Shown one piece after another: positions 11,356-20,808 of a stretch of 64,000 bases of DNA. Made by a program: the position numbers and the translations under genes. Position 1 is the first letter of the stretch. Every line of letters starts with the position of its first letter. Source of the stretch: Schizochytrium sp. TIO01 (lineage: Eukaryota > Sar > Bigyra > Thraustochytrida > Thraustochytriidae); assembly GCA_004764695.1 (NCBI GenBank), contig SMSO01000032.1:7398668-7462667 (forward strand), in the 5' to 3' direction. The notes beneath the pieces were generated by a model, which ran no database searches, was not told the DNA's origin, and was given only the letters and a program-made list of their open reading frames with translations.

Positions 11356-13515
11356 ATGGCAGCGCTTCCGGGTACGGAGAACTGGCCAGAAATTAGCTTT
11401 GCCGAACGACTAAGGGAAGTCACCCTGGTGTCGAGCGAACTTGTGATTGCACTATGCTACTTTGTGATTCCCGCACTCATTTTCTGGTACACTCGTGGTA
11501 TTCAAGTCGCAGCCTTGTTTCTCAAAGTAAGAATATGGTTCATGCTCTTTATCGTATGCTGCGGGTTAACACATTTCTTTGGGTTTCTTGGGTTTTGGTA
11601 CATCATGCCTAACCTCGTGGTACTCGGAAAGCTTGCCACGGCCACGGTCTCTGTAGGAACTGTTTGTATTCTGTTGAACTACATGTCAGAGATTCAAACC
11701 CTCATGGCTCGTGCATCGGCTTTGGAAAGGAGCGTGGAGAAAGCTACCTCACAACTCATCTCACTTAAAACTCGAAATGAGGAACTTGCGCGACTCAAGG
11801 AAGAGGCTATTCGCCTGGCAACGATGCGACAGGAGTTCATCTCTACTGTATCTCATGAGGTCCGTACTCCGCTCCAGAGCATTATCGGCTTTGGCGAAAT
11901 CCTTGAGCAGAGCGACCTCGACCCTTCACAGCAACAGATGCTTAAAACAATGCTTGAGAGCTCAAGAATGCTCTGCACAATCATCAACGACATCCTTGAC
12001 TTTAGTAAGTATCAAAAGGATGACTTCGTACTCGAAGATGAACCTTTCCCTATCATGGATGCCATCATCTCCTCTCTTCGCATTTCTTCAAACCGGGCGA
12101 CTAGTAAAGGTGTTACGCTGCGCTACAAAATTTGCAATCGTGTACCTGCCATTGTGTGCGGCGATCTCACTCGTATCGTACAGATTTTATCAAATTTGAT
12201 CTCTAACGGTGTTAAGTTCACGCCTGAAGGTGCTGTAAGTGTCCATGTTAATGTCGTCGAATCAAAATATGTTATGGATGCCTGGCTGCAAGACTTTTTC
12301 AATAGGCCTTGCACCTTCACACCCGTTCAGCCTAGTACCGCCAGTGACTTTGCTTCTATTGATGGTGTCGCGACTAAGCCCCGTACAATCAGTGAGACCA
12401 GTATAAGCAGCGAGCATGAAATCCCTATCCGGCCTAGCTCACCAACTGAAAACTCGAAACTTCTTGAGTCTCACCTCACTCCTCCCTGCGTTGACTCTCC
12501 TAGAAAGTCGAGAGGCCATAACAAAGATCTTCCATATGGTAAAAACCGGGAGGGGCCTTGGGGTATCATGTTACAAGTTATTGACTCTGGTGTTGGTGTT
12601 GCTCCAGAATCTTTTAATCGTATTTTCCGGCGTTTCATGCAGAGCGACACCTCGACCACTCGTATGTTTGGTGGAACTGGCCTTGGTCTGTCTATCGTTC
12701 AACAGCTGGCATCTCGTATGGGAGGTACTATCCATGTCGAAAGTGTCCAAGGGAAAGGTTCGATTTTCACTGTCTTTCTTCAACTGAAACCAACCGAGGA
12801 CAGTCCCTTGCTCACGCCATCGACATCATACGAAGTTCTACCTCCTCCTTCAATCTCACCAAAAACTGACCGTGTTGAAAAGGGACACAAACCCGTTGAC
12901 ATTGCTACTGTTGAGGACGCCTTACAACAATCGAATAGTGAAGTTGAGTCAAAAGCAGCAGCCGCATCAGAATCCGAGGTACCTCGTCCCAAATCTTTGC
13001 CAAAGACACCACCCAAGTCCGCGAAAAGCAATTCAACTAAGTCGCAGGTTCCAGTGACACCCCACAGAGCAAGGCGCGTTCTTCTTGTTGATGATAACGA
13101 GATTAATCGAGCTGTCACTAAGCCTATGTTACATAAAGCTGGCGTCCCCGATGTCAACACTGCATCCAATGGGCAGCAAGCCTACGAGGAGTTGGAGGAT
13201 ATGTCCGAGCCCTACGACGCAGTTTTCCTTGACCTTCATATGCCTGTTATGGATGGATACACCACTGTTGAAAAAATCCGAGCCAATCTCCCCTCGATCG
13301 ATAATATTCCCATTTTTGCCTTCACAGCCGCATCCTTTGACAATAAGGAAAGCCAGGAGCTTCGCGAGAAGGGTTTCTCGGGAATTGTTACTAAGCCTTG
13401 CACTCTTGCTCGCATTAAAAAGGCTCTCGACCTCACGATCGAATATAAGGAGAAGTTGATCTCCGAGGATGAACTCTTCACGCGCAGTGAAATGATCTGC
13501 TCGCAGCGCAACTAA
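11356..13515 (+). CDS. Hybrid histidine kinase with ethylene-receptor-like membrane sensor domain
   Basis: This is a 719-residue membrane-bound hybrid sensor kinase. Three hydrophobic helices (about 27-45, 57-80 and 85-108) are followed by a coiled coil (115-155). A HisKA domain follows with the H-box STVSHEVRTPLQ (phospho-acceptor His167), then a HATPase domain with an N-box (SNLISNGVKF, about 279-288), G1 (DSGVGV, from Asp410) and G2 (GGTGLGLS, from about 439). A C-terminal receiver begins at about 573 (VLLVDDNEIN), with phospho-acceptor Asp626 in FLDLHMPVMDG and Lys680 in VTKP. The membrane region matches the plant ETR1 ethylene-binding pattern. ALCYFVIP carries Tyr35, Ile38 and Pro39. CGLTH carries Cys69 and His73, the spacing of the ETR1 copper ligands Cys65 and His69. 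ETR1 Asp25 aligns with Glu28. No GAF domain is present. A Ser/Thr/Pro-rich insert of roughly 80-90 residues sits inside the ATPase domain (about 315-398). The ATG has purines just upstream. The ligand is inference. Confidence 0.92.
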   Translation: MAALPGTENWPEISFAERLREVTLVSSELVIALCYFVIPALIFWYTRGIQVAALFLKVRIWFMLFIVCCGLTHFFGFLGFWYIMPNLVVLGKLATATVSVGTVCILLNYMSEIQTLMARASALERSVEKATSQLISLKTRNEELARLKEEAIRLATMRQEFISTVSHEVRTPLQSIIGFGEILEQSDLDPSQQQMLKTMLESSRMLCTIINDILDFSKYQKDDFVLEDEPFPIMDAIISSLRISSNRATSKGVTLRYKICNRVPAIVCGDLTRIVQILSNLISNGVKFTPEGAVSVHVNVVESKYVMDAWLQDFFNRPCTFTPVQPSTASDFASIDGVATKPRTISETSISSEHEIPIRPSSPTENSKLLESHLTPPCVDSPRKSRGHNKDLPYGKNREGPWGIMLQVIDSGVGVAPESFNRIFRRFMQSDTSTTRMFGGTGLGLSIVQQLASRMGGTIHVESVQGKGSIFTVFLQLKPTEDSPLLTPSTSYEVLPPPSISPKTDRVEKGHKPVDIATVEDALQQSNSEVESKAAAASESEVPRPKSLPKTPPKSAKSNSTKSQVPVTPHRARRVLLVDDNEINRAVTKPMLHKAGVPDVNTASNGQQAYEELEDMSEPYDAVFLDLHMPVMDGYTTVEKIRANLPSIDNIPIFAFTAASFDNKESQELREKGFSGIVTKPCTLARIKKALDLTIEYKEKLISEDELFTRSEMICSQRN

Positions 13516-14414
13516 AGTTCCTTCGCGTATGAAGATCCTTGAATAAGGGATCATCCAAGACAAGCGCTCCTACCTTGCTTGCCAGCAGGAAATGTTCACT
13601 TGTCCACTCGGGTAGGCCCTGCTTCGGGAGTTTATAGTTTATAAAATCTCAGAAGCTCATTTCACATTTCGGAGATTCTGAGTCAACAACTAATTTCTCC
13701 TCTGCCTATTAGGAGGTATGATGCATATATCTCTTCCTTATTGCCTTGTCTCTATTTTCAAAAGTTCATAAGTCATGGGAGGCTTACTCCCTACTTTGTT
13801 TGGTCAGCGTTGCAAATTTTACGCTCCAACTGTTTCTGGTTATCACAAAGCCAATTACATGCATATATCAATAATCTATAATTTTCCTTCTTTATCTTTT
13901 TCTTTTTTCAAACTTCATCAGAATATCCTGACCCAATTATGCTTGAACTAAATCCTTAAATCCTTAGTGGCACCCTTGACATGATGTATTCTTAAGTTGT
14001 ACCATATGCAAAAGGTTGTCCATATCGAGTTTACGTTCTCTTTTATTTCCTTTTTGCTATCTCTTTGCTTTTAAATGGTAATATTTTATTTTAAAAAACA
14101 AAAAACAGAAAACCTACTACTTCTTTTGTTATTCTATAAATCCGTTGAACTCCTCGAATAGCTGTTTAATTAATTACCTTGATCTATATAGCGTCCTTGT
14201 CGTCTATACCTTTCCATCTGTCTTCTATCTATTAATTGTACAATCAAAGGCGGGACAAACCTTGTCATCAGTAAAGCCCAAGGGGAGCAACGTCAACATT
14301 ATTTATTATCACATCCTTTTCCCTCGAACTGCGCTTGCAACTTGTTTATTCTGCTTCAGTAGAGAAAAGACACCTCATGCTGTATCAAAGACTTGAGTTT
14401 CGGAACCTAAAACA
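13516..14414. other. Intergenic region between two co-oriented genes
   Basis: About 900 AT-rich bases without a supportable gene. The left part should hold the 3' UTR of the histidine kinase. Two pyrimidine-rich tracts lie at about 13880-13910 and 14040-14070. The right part is the likely promoter of the next gene. I see no clear TATA element. Confidence 0.5.
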
Positions 14415-17252
14415 ATGGTAAAGACAACAATCCCGCATGGCATCCGCATAGACCTTTCTGATGGGCGACTAAACCAGGAGCACTATATCACCCTAAATAG
14501 GATCCTCACAAATGCTATAGTGATCTTGCCAGAAGACTATGACAAGGAAGTCCGCGTCGAGCTATGGAGGTATGACGACAATGGAGACGAGTTCCTTGCT
14601 GGGGGATGGATTGATCTATCGAAAGCGAAACCTCCTGCTACTGCAGAAATTATGCTGCTCAACACAGAAGGAGAAAAGACATTCACCTTGCAAGCCAAAC
14701 TCACCACTCCAACAAAGCAGGAGTATCAAATACACGTTGAAAGCAAATCACAAGATGATGATGATGACAAAGCCTCTTACTCGTCGGAACATTCAAAAGG
14801 CTCGTCTTTGCACTCGAAGCACTCATCTAATTCTACGGATGAGCATGACCATAATCAATTTACTCTTACTATCCAAAACCTCGTGGAAACTATCGAAATA
14901 GGCTCTCTTACCCAATGTAAGCATGCAATATCTAAGCTAGCCAGATATGCTTCTATCTCAACTGGTATTCAGACTCGAATGATGAATTGCTTTGGGGTTA
15001 CTGGTCTACGCACGATCATTTGGCAGCTCGAGCGCCATGATCCTGAACTAAGTAAAGCAGTCCATCGCCTTTTATGCTCTCTTACAAGATTCTCACCCAA
15101 CCATATTGTACGCATTGCTCGGGCTTGCGACTGGCCAGGCGTCTTAAGAGAAAACAAGTTCTATTATTACATCCCTCATGCAGTCCTTCGTGAGGCTTTC
15201 ACAGAGACACACACAGGAGTCCTATCAGAGGAGGCGTATGCTGAGTTTGCTGAAGAATTTGTAAAGGAGAACTCTGCTGATATTGGTGTTCCAAGCCTTG
15301 CAGTTGAAAGTGAGGCTATTTTTGAAGCTTTACGAACAGAAATGAACGAGAAAAAACTCAGCTTAGGTTACCGACTCGTTAAACTTTTTGCACTATACAA
15401 CAACTTGTGCACGGCAGGAGTATCGCCGGAAGCAATAGCAGAAGACCCATTCGTCCAGGTTCAAGTAAGTCTTCCGCCCGGAACATGTATCAAACGATGG
15501 TCAGATCTGAGAGAGCGTTACTTATTTCAGTATTTTAAGCTACAAAATACTACTGCAGAGAGTTTGAAAGAAAACATTACATTGTTGCAAGACTTTATCA
15601 TGGGTATTCATGGACAGCCTGCTAAAATTACAATCATTAACATACGAAGAAAATCACGCTCTCGAATCCATATTCGCGCGCTTGTTGGAGAAGAGGAGCG
15701 AAAATTCCGTGCGTCCATTGACCTTCCTAATAACCAAGATGCTTTGAGGCTTACAGACGAGGAACTTGCACAAGTAGCCTATCGCTGTGACATTGCATCA
15801 AATCAAAATAATCAGACGATTTTACAAGATTCACACGATATAAAAGAAAGTGCCAACCATAATGACGCACCTATTATGCTACAGCCTATCGAAACTGAAG
15901 CAGGAAATCGTTTCCAGCAGAACAAGAAGAAATTAAAATCAGAAAAGGCGTGTCTTTTAGGGGAATTGGCGAATATTATGCCTCAGGTAGCGGAGTGCTG
16001 GAATAAAGGGAGCCGTGAAGCAGCTGGCAAACTTCTTGTACAAGGCTGTTTGCCTATGATTACACACTTGGCAATGCAGCCAGGTCTTCGAGCCGACGTC
16101 GCAGATGCTGTTCGAAGAGTAAAGCTTAGTCCACAGAACCCACGAGAAATCTATGAGCTTTGGCAGCTTTGTGAGGATCTCACTGAAGATCAAAGTCCAG
16201 CGACTAGGTTAACATCTTCTATGTCACTAGTTGCAGATCTTTGGAATAGCAACAAACGTGTCGAAGCCGGTACACTCTTAGTTGCAAAGAGTACGCCATT
16301 GCTAAAACATCTTCCTTCACAAACAAACCTACGAAAAAACTTGGCAAATTCGTTAAAGCGCGTTCGCTTGAAGCCTCAGAATGAACGGGCTATCATGGCT
16401 TTGTGGCGAGTCTGCGAAGAAATTAATCGAGAACTCAATTTACGCCAACTTCAACACCCTCAAAATGGGGACTCAACCAGTCATTCTAGTCGGAAATTAT
16501 CTTGCGACATTGCTCGCCATAACAGACTTACCAGAGAGACAATTTTTGAGGAAACTCGCAAGACGAAAGACCAAGCTTTTGAAAATTCTCTTGCTAAACA
16601 GCGTGCTAGGCAAACAGCAATTGAGGAATCCCGTGCACGTCTGAGGCATGAGCGCGAGCAAGATGCTTATCACAAGTCATTAGAAAAAACAAAAGAAGCT
16701 GAGCGCCTTGCCCGATATGAAGCGGAATGGTATCGTGAAGAAATGCGATTACGAGAAGTTGAAGCTAAAATGCGAGCAAAAGAGGTGCGTGAGGATTTAA
16801 AGCGGAGAGCAGCAGCAAAAGCTCACAATGACAAAGTGATGGAAGAACAACGCAAGCGAGTACAAAAAGCAAATCGTGAAGCCTTTCTCGAGCAGGAGCG
16901 CCGTAAAGAAGAGTACGAATCCCGGGCACATGCTCGCGAGAATCGATTGCGTTATAAAGAGCAACAATCTAGAAAATCGAAGGATCGTAAGCCGATCCCT
17001 GAGCACTTGAGCTATGAAAGCAAACAGAGAGCTCGCCCACCAATAGGAAAGTGCCATACATGTCATCCACCGTATATCAAACCAACAGAACAGAATCAAA
17101 ATCTATATGCGACGGTGGACTGGGAAAACGTATGCGATTGGCCAGAGTTGCCAGATTTTCAGTACATTGAAGATTCTGCAATTGATATCGCAGCAAGAGG
17201 TATGTTAAGTAAGAAGAAGACCACTCCTGTCCGTCGACACAAGAAAAAGTAG
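14415..17252 (+). CDS. Uncharacterised 945-residue protein with tandem helical repeats and coiled-coil tail
   Basis: I do not recognise this family. The first 110 residues look beta-rich (EVRVELWRYDDNGDEF, then a Lys/Thr segment), followed by an acidic/Ser-rich linker (about 112-142). Residues 145-480 are mainly helical and might form an armadillo-like or other helical array. Two direct repeats of about 75-80 residues follow, at about 511-590 and 596-673. Matching elements are VAECWNKGSREAAGKLLVQG / VADLWNSNKRVEAGTLLVAK, then RRVKLSPQNPREIYELWQLC / KRVRLKPQNERAIMALWRVC. From about 685 to 865 there is a long, strongly charged Glu/Arg/Lys helix typical of a coiled coil. The end carries a CxxC pair (KCHTCHPP) and a basic tail (RRHKKK). 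Such an architecture is common in cytoskeletal or flagellar proteins, but that is inference. Its stop is 178 bases from the stop of the convergent coiled-coil gene. The ATG (aacaATGg) has a good context. Confidence 0.85.
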   Translation: MVKTTIPHGIRIDLSDGRLNQEHYITLNRILTNAIVILPEDYDKEVRVELWRYDDNGDEFLAGGWIDLSKAKPPATAEIMLLNTEGEKTFTLQAKLTTPTKQEYQIHVESKSQDDDDDKASYSSEHSKGSSLHSKHSSNSTDEHDHNQFTLTIQNLVETIEIGSLTQCKHAISKLARYASISTGIQTRMMNCFGVTGLRTIIWQLERHDPELSKAVHRLLCSLTRFSPNHIVRIARACDWPGVLRENKFYYYIPHAVLREAFTETHTGVLSEEAYAEFAEEFVKENSADIGVPSLAVESEAIFEALRTEMNEKKLSLGYRLVKLFALYNNLCTAGVSPEAIAEDPFVQVQVSLPPGTCIKRWSDLRERYLFQYFKLQNTTAESLKENITLLQDFIMGIHGQPAKITIINIRRKSRSRIHIRALVGEEERKFRASIDLPNNQDALRLTDEELAQVAYRCDIASNQNNQTILQDSHDIKESANHNDAPIMLQPIETEAGNRFQQNKKKLKSEKACLLGELANIMPQVAECWNKGSREAAGKLLVQGCLPMITHLAMQPGLRADVADAVRRVKLSPQNPREIYELWQLCEDLTEDQSPATRLTSSMSLVADLWNSNKRVEAGTLLVAKSTPLLKHLPSQTNLRKNLANSLKRVRLKPQNERAIMALWRVCEEINRELNLRQLQHPQNGDSTSHSSRKLSCDIARHNRLTRETIFEETRKTKDQAFENSLAKQRARQTAIEESRARLRHEREQDAYHKSLEKTKEAERLARYEAEWYREEMRLREVEAKMRAKEVREDLKRRAAAKAHNDKVMEEQRKRVQKANREAFLEQERRKEEYESRAHARENRLRYKEQQSRKSKDRKPIPEHLSYESKQRARPPIGKCHTCHPPYIKPTEQNQNLYATVDWENVCDWPELPDFQYIEDSAIDIAARGMLSKKKTTPVRRHKKK

Positions 17253-17430
17253 TCATTATCTTTTTTATATAAAATCAAAACAGAGATTTGCGAAAATGAC
17301 TAGGGATGCAGCTATGATTTTTTTTTTTTAATTTTTTCGTGGAATTGTATAGTACAGATACATTTGGTAAGATGTAAAAATATATACTTGATTGTAACAT
17401 CACATAAGTCAATAATTATCTAACAAGCTT

Positions 17431-19473
17431 TCACATATCATCATCTTGGGAGGCTTCTGAAAAGACTTCATCTTTGTGATCGCTTTGGTAAGATTTGCGA
17501 GGAGACGATAAATCCCCATCGCTAATCTCATCTCCACCATCTCTTCGCTGATCTTCCAAACTCTCAAGAATATCTTGGAAGGTTGGGACATCCGGCAACT
17601 CTCTAACACCAGCCCTTTTCAAACGAACCTTGAGAATTGATGCATGATTTAAATAGGTTTCAAGAGCAAGTCGCAATGCTTTGTTTTGCCACTGACTAGT
17701 TTGCAGCTCTCGATCAATACTTAATAGCTGATCCCTTAAGTACTTGTCACGACTTTTGACCTCTACTTCCACAGCGGATTTGATGTTCTTCTCTTCGAGA
17801 ATACTCAATAACTTACGACGATGCTTCCTTTGAAAGTCCTCTAGGTACTTAGTCAAACGTTTTTTGTCACGTTGAAGCTCGCGCACCTCCTTTCGTTTGC
17901 TATCAAGGCTGAGTCGCAACTCACGCACATGCGTTTCGGCCTCAGAGACCTTCAGCCTTGCGAGCATTTCAAGATCCTCCATGTCTCCCTCCAGCTCTTC
18001 CACGCGTGTCATAGCTTTCTTTGCTTCAGCTTGAGCTATGTCTCTAGCCTCATTGGCTTCTTGGACATATGAGTCATATCTATCGCTCGAAGGGAGAGCC
18101 TCATCTCCATCAGCTGCAGAAAAACTGCCGGGCTTGTTTTCTTGGGATTGAAACGAGGACACTTTTAGCTCTTCCAAGGTCTCTTCTAAGTTTTCGATAT
18201 GATCGTCTTGGGCTTCAAGCTTGGCAGTGAGATCTTTTTCAACTTTCTCAAGGCGTCGCTCTGCAGTATCAGCTCGTTTACGCTCTGCGGCAAGGTTTTC
18301 AGAGAGTGCCCGATGCTCCTGCGATAATCGATCGCGATCTTCTTTTGATGCCGAGACTTCAAAAAGACGTTGTTTTGCTTCAGATAATTGAGTGTGCAAC
18401 GAATTTACTTCATCGAGCATGGATTCCTCACGGTTTTTAAAGTCTTTAATCTTCTCTAGGAGTTCAAGTGACTCTCCGCGCGCAGTTTGGCTTTCTTTTC
18501 CTGCTCGACTATGATGCTGCAACTCTCCTCGTAATTGAGCCAATTGAGACTCCAGCTGGCGGACCTCATCCTCGAGTCCTTCTTTTTGGTGAGAGAGTTC
18601 TACATTCTCACCTTGTAACGTGCTAATTGTTTGTTTTAATCGACCTTGTTTTTCGCTCATGCGATCGAGTTTATCTCGCACTTGATGCAAATCGCGTACC
18701 TCACGGCGCAGCTCATCTATAGTATCTACATAAGCTTTACTACACCGTTCTCGTGCCATCAGCTCAACCTGCAAGTCTTCTATCTTAGCCAAAAGCTCTC
18801 CAACATGAGCACTACGCCCTGTGCTTGGCCTCGTGGATTTGTTATCATGTTCACGGACATTTTCTGTCTGTTCCTCATCATCACTTCCAGCATTATCTTC
18901 ATCTGCTTCATCGATAGAATAGTCTTGCTCACCAGTTTGATTAATCCTTTTGATTTGGCTACGCTTAGCGCGCGGCAATGTCTCATCTATGTTCTCAACG
19001 TCTCCACATTTACTTTCAGAGTCTTGATTATAGGAATGAGACCTTTTTCGTGCAGCTTTGCCAAGCTCCACTCTTAGGCGTCGTATCTCCAAACTAAGCT
19101 CTTCGCGAGATTTTGGACGAAACCTTTTGGGACCGCCAAGAGTTTTCTTGATAATAAACTCGTCAATTTCATTCGATGATTTTCCTGTAGCGCTCTCCAA
19201 TTCTCTCTTTAATACATCCACAACAAGGTCTTGTTCTTTACCTTGATTTCGTAAGGACTGGATGAGAGCGGTGCGGCGGGATTCTTTCCCCTGAGACTTT
19301 AACGTGTCAACCTGCTTCCGTAGCTGGTCAATACTTTTCATCAATGCACGGGTTTTTTGTTCGTGCATTGTCTGGAGAGCGCGAACCTTGCTTGACTCAC
19401 TTGCACCAATATTATCAGCCATGGTGCTGTGTTTTGTTGAACTTTTCCTGTGTATTGTTTTAGATGCAGACAT
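17431..19473 (-). CDS. Long coiled-coil protein of unknown function
   Basis: This 680-residue protein is dominated by heptad-like Leu/Glu/Lys/Gln sequence from about residue 25 to 590, with a Ser/Asp-rich acidic gap near 175-215 (DEADEDNAGSDDEEQTEN). The C-terminal part, with RSRDKYLRDQLLSID and then NKALRLALETYLNHASILK, looks like a compact conserved helical end. The tail is acidic and Ser-rich (ISDGDLSSPRK). I see no catalytic motif or membrane span. The open frame continues 25 codons further upstream to a TTG, so I place the start at the first ATG (context acaATGt). A second ATG 17 codons further in (19422) is an alternative. Similar coiled-coil proteins act at centrosomes, basal bodies or Golgi, but I cannot assign one. 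It is convergent with the 945-residue protein and divergent from ARPC1. Confidence 0.82.
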   Translation of the reverse strand: MSASKTIHRKSSTKHSTMADNIGASESSKVRALQTMHEQKTRALMKSIDQLRKQVDTLKSQGKESRRTALIQSLRNQGKEQDLVVDVLKRELESATGKSSNEIDEFIIKKTLGGPKRFRPKSREELSLEIRRLRVELGKAARKRSHSYNQDSESKCGDVENIDETLPRAKRSQIKRINQTGEQDYSIDEADEDNAGSDDEEQTENVREHDNKSTRPSTGRSAHVGELLAKIEDLQVELMARERCSKAYVDTIDELRREVRDLHQVRDKLDRMSEKQGRLKQTISTLQGENVELSHQKEGLEDEVRQLESQLAQLRGELQHHSRAGKESQTARGESLELLEKIKDFKNREESMLDEVNSLHTQLSEAKQRLFEVSASKEDRDRLSQEHRALSENLAAERKRADTAERRLEKVEKDLTAKLEAQDDHIENLEETLEELKVSSFQSQENKPGSFSAADGDEALPSSDRYDSYVQEANEARDIAQAEAKKAMTRVEELEGDMEDLEMLARLKVSEAETHVRELRLSLDSKRKEVRELQRDKKRLTKYLEDFQRKHRRKLLSILEEKNIKSAVEVEVKSRDKYLRDQLLSIDRELQTSQWQNKALRLALETYLNHASILKVRLKRAGVRELPDVPTFQDILESLEDQRRDGGDEISDGDLSSPRKSYQSDHKDEVFSEASQDDDM

Positions 19474-20808
19474 TGTTTTTGTTCGTTTGTATTGAAGGCG
19501 ACCTTCCCGCCAATAGTAAGTGAAAGCCTTGCTCCACCAAAGCTCCAACTTCTTGATCTCAACCTATGCAAACGTTTGCTCACAAACCAACAAGTACAGC
19601 CTTCTACAATTTAATATCCTCTAGGTTTAGAAACACTGCCTGAGGTGAATGATAGAATTGTTGAGCTTAGTGCAAGTAAATCTAATTCCAGAGATATTGG
19701 CGCAGCCCTTACTAACCCAAGACGTGTTCCTTTTGATCCTTTAGGCTAAACTGATCAAAAACGTTTCAAATAACCAAGCGGACAACCCTTTGATTGCCAG
19801 AAGCCGTAGGTGGCCCAGTTCAAGCTCCGGGGTTCCTGATATCCATGCAGATCACTCGTTTTGGGCTTTACGCTTGCTCGAGAAATATGAACAATACTTG
19901 GCCCCTAGTCCCGCCACTTTGCTCCTTATTTCCAGCTTTCCAAGAGCCCTTTTTACTAAGATGAAACAAATTCAGGGCCTCAGGTAGACAAAAGCATGCA
20001 AATGAGACTTTACCCAGGTCCCCATCTGCTCCCGTAACGGCCACCTTTGGCTAATGTTTTGCAAACTACCCCCCTTTCTGCACTGTATCTCCCTCAGACA
20101 CATATACCCCCCATTGCCACTGGAGTATTTTCTGCATAATTTACCTTGTGTGTGAGTCTGCCCTCACTGCAATTAATGCCTCACATATATCTGCACTCTG
20201 TGGCCTTTGTAGGAGGCAAGTTGAGGTGGCATTCAATTTTCTTCGCTATAAAGGTGGATTTTTGTGAGAAGATACCACTGGGTCTCTATAATGGTAGTGG
20301 AAGGGAAGATACACAACCCGCGTAGTCGCAGGATAGTCAATAGACAAAAGCAGCGAGCGAGGGCTTCTGCCTCTTCAGACTTTGATCGAGCGCGAGTCCG
20401 CGGCGAACTTCGAGCCCTTCGTGCGTGCGAGGCGTGCCCCGAGGCCCCTGCGAAACCAGGTATCTCCAAACCCCATCTGAATCCCCCGAGCGCGGATCAG
20501 ACAAAGAGGCAGATCCAGTCGGCCTCTTTGAATCAATCCCCCACTTCTTACTCTTCTCTCCGGTGTTCACAGACGAAGAAAGAAAAGGTCGGCGAATATC
20601 CAAATCTAGAAAGGGCTTGCGAAGGTCTCTGTAACTCATTAGTCGATCCTTGAAGTCGTGCAGTGGAGCGGCCTTGAGCGACCTTGATAGCTAAATTATT
20701 GCTTCTTGTGAAGAGTCAAAGACCTGCTTTCGGTGCGGGATCTTGGATTCGTCAATTTTCATTTATTCTTGTGAGTAAGATTTGCTTGCAGATTAAGGAA
20801 GTGTCAAG
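19474..20808. other. Divergent intergenic region: coiled-coil gene and ARPC1
   Basis: About 1.3 kb between two outward-facing genes, so it should hold both promoters. A TATAAAGG-like sequence lies near 20247. The GC-richer stretch at 20380-20560 gives shadow open frames on both strands, but none resembles a protein family. No supportable gene. Confidence 0.5.

Noticed and set aside
20230-20660. Frames of about 100-129 codons upstream of ARPC1 on both strands
   Set aside because: GC-richer promoter DNA; composition is Arg/Ser/Pro-rich with no domain and both strands are open equally.
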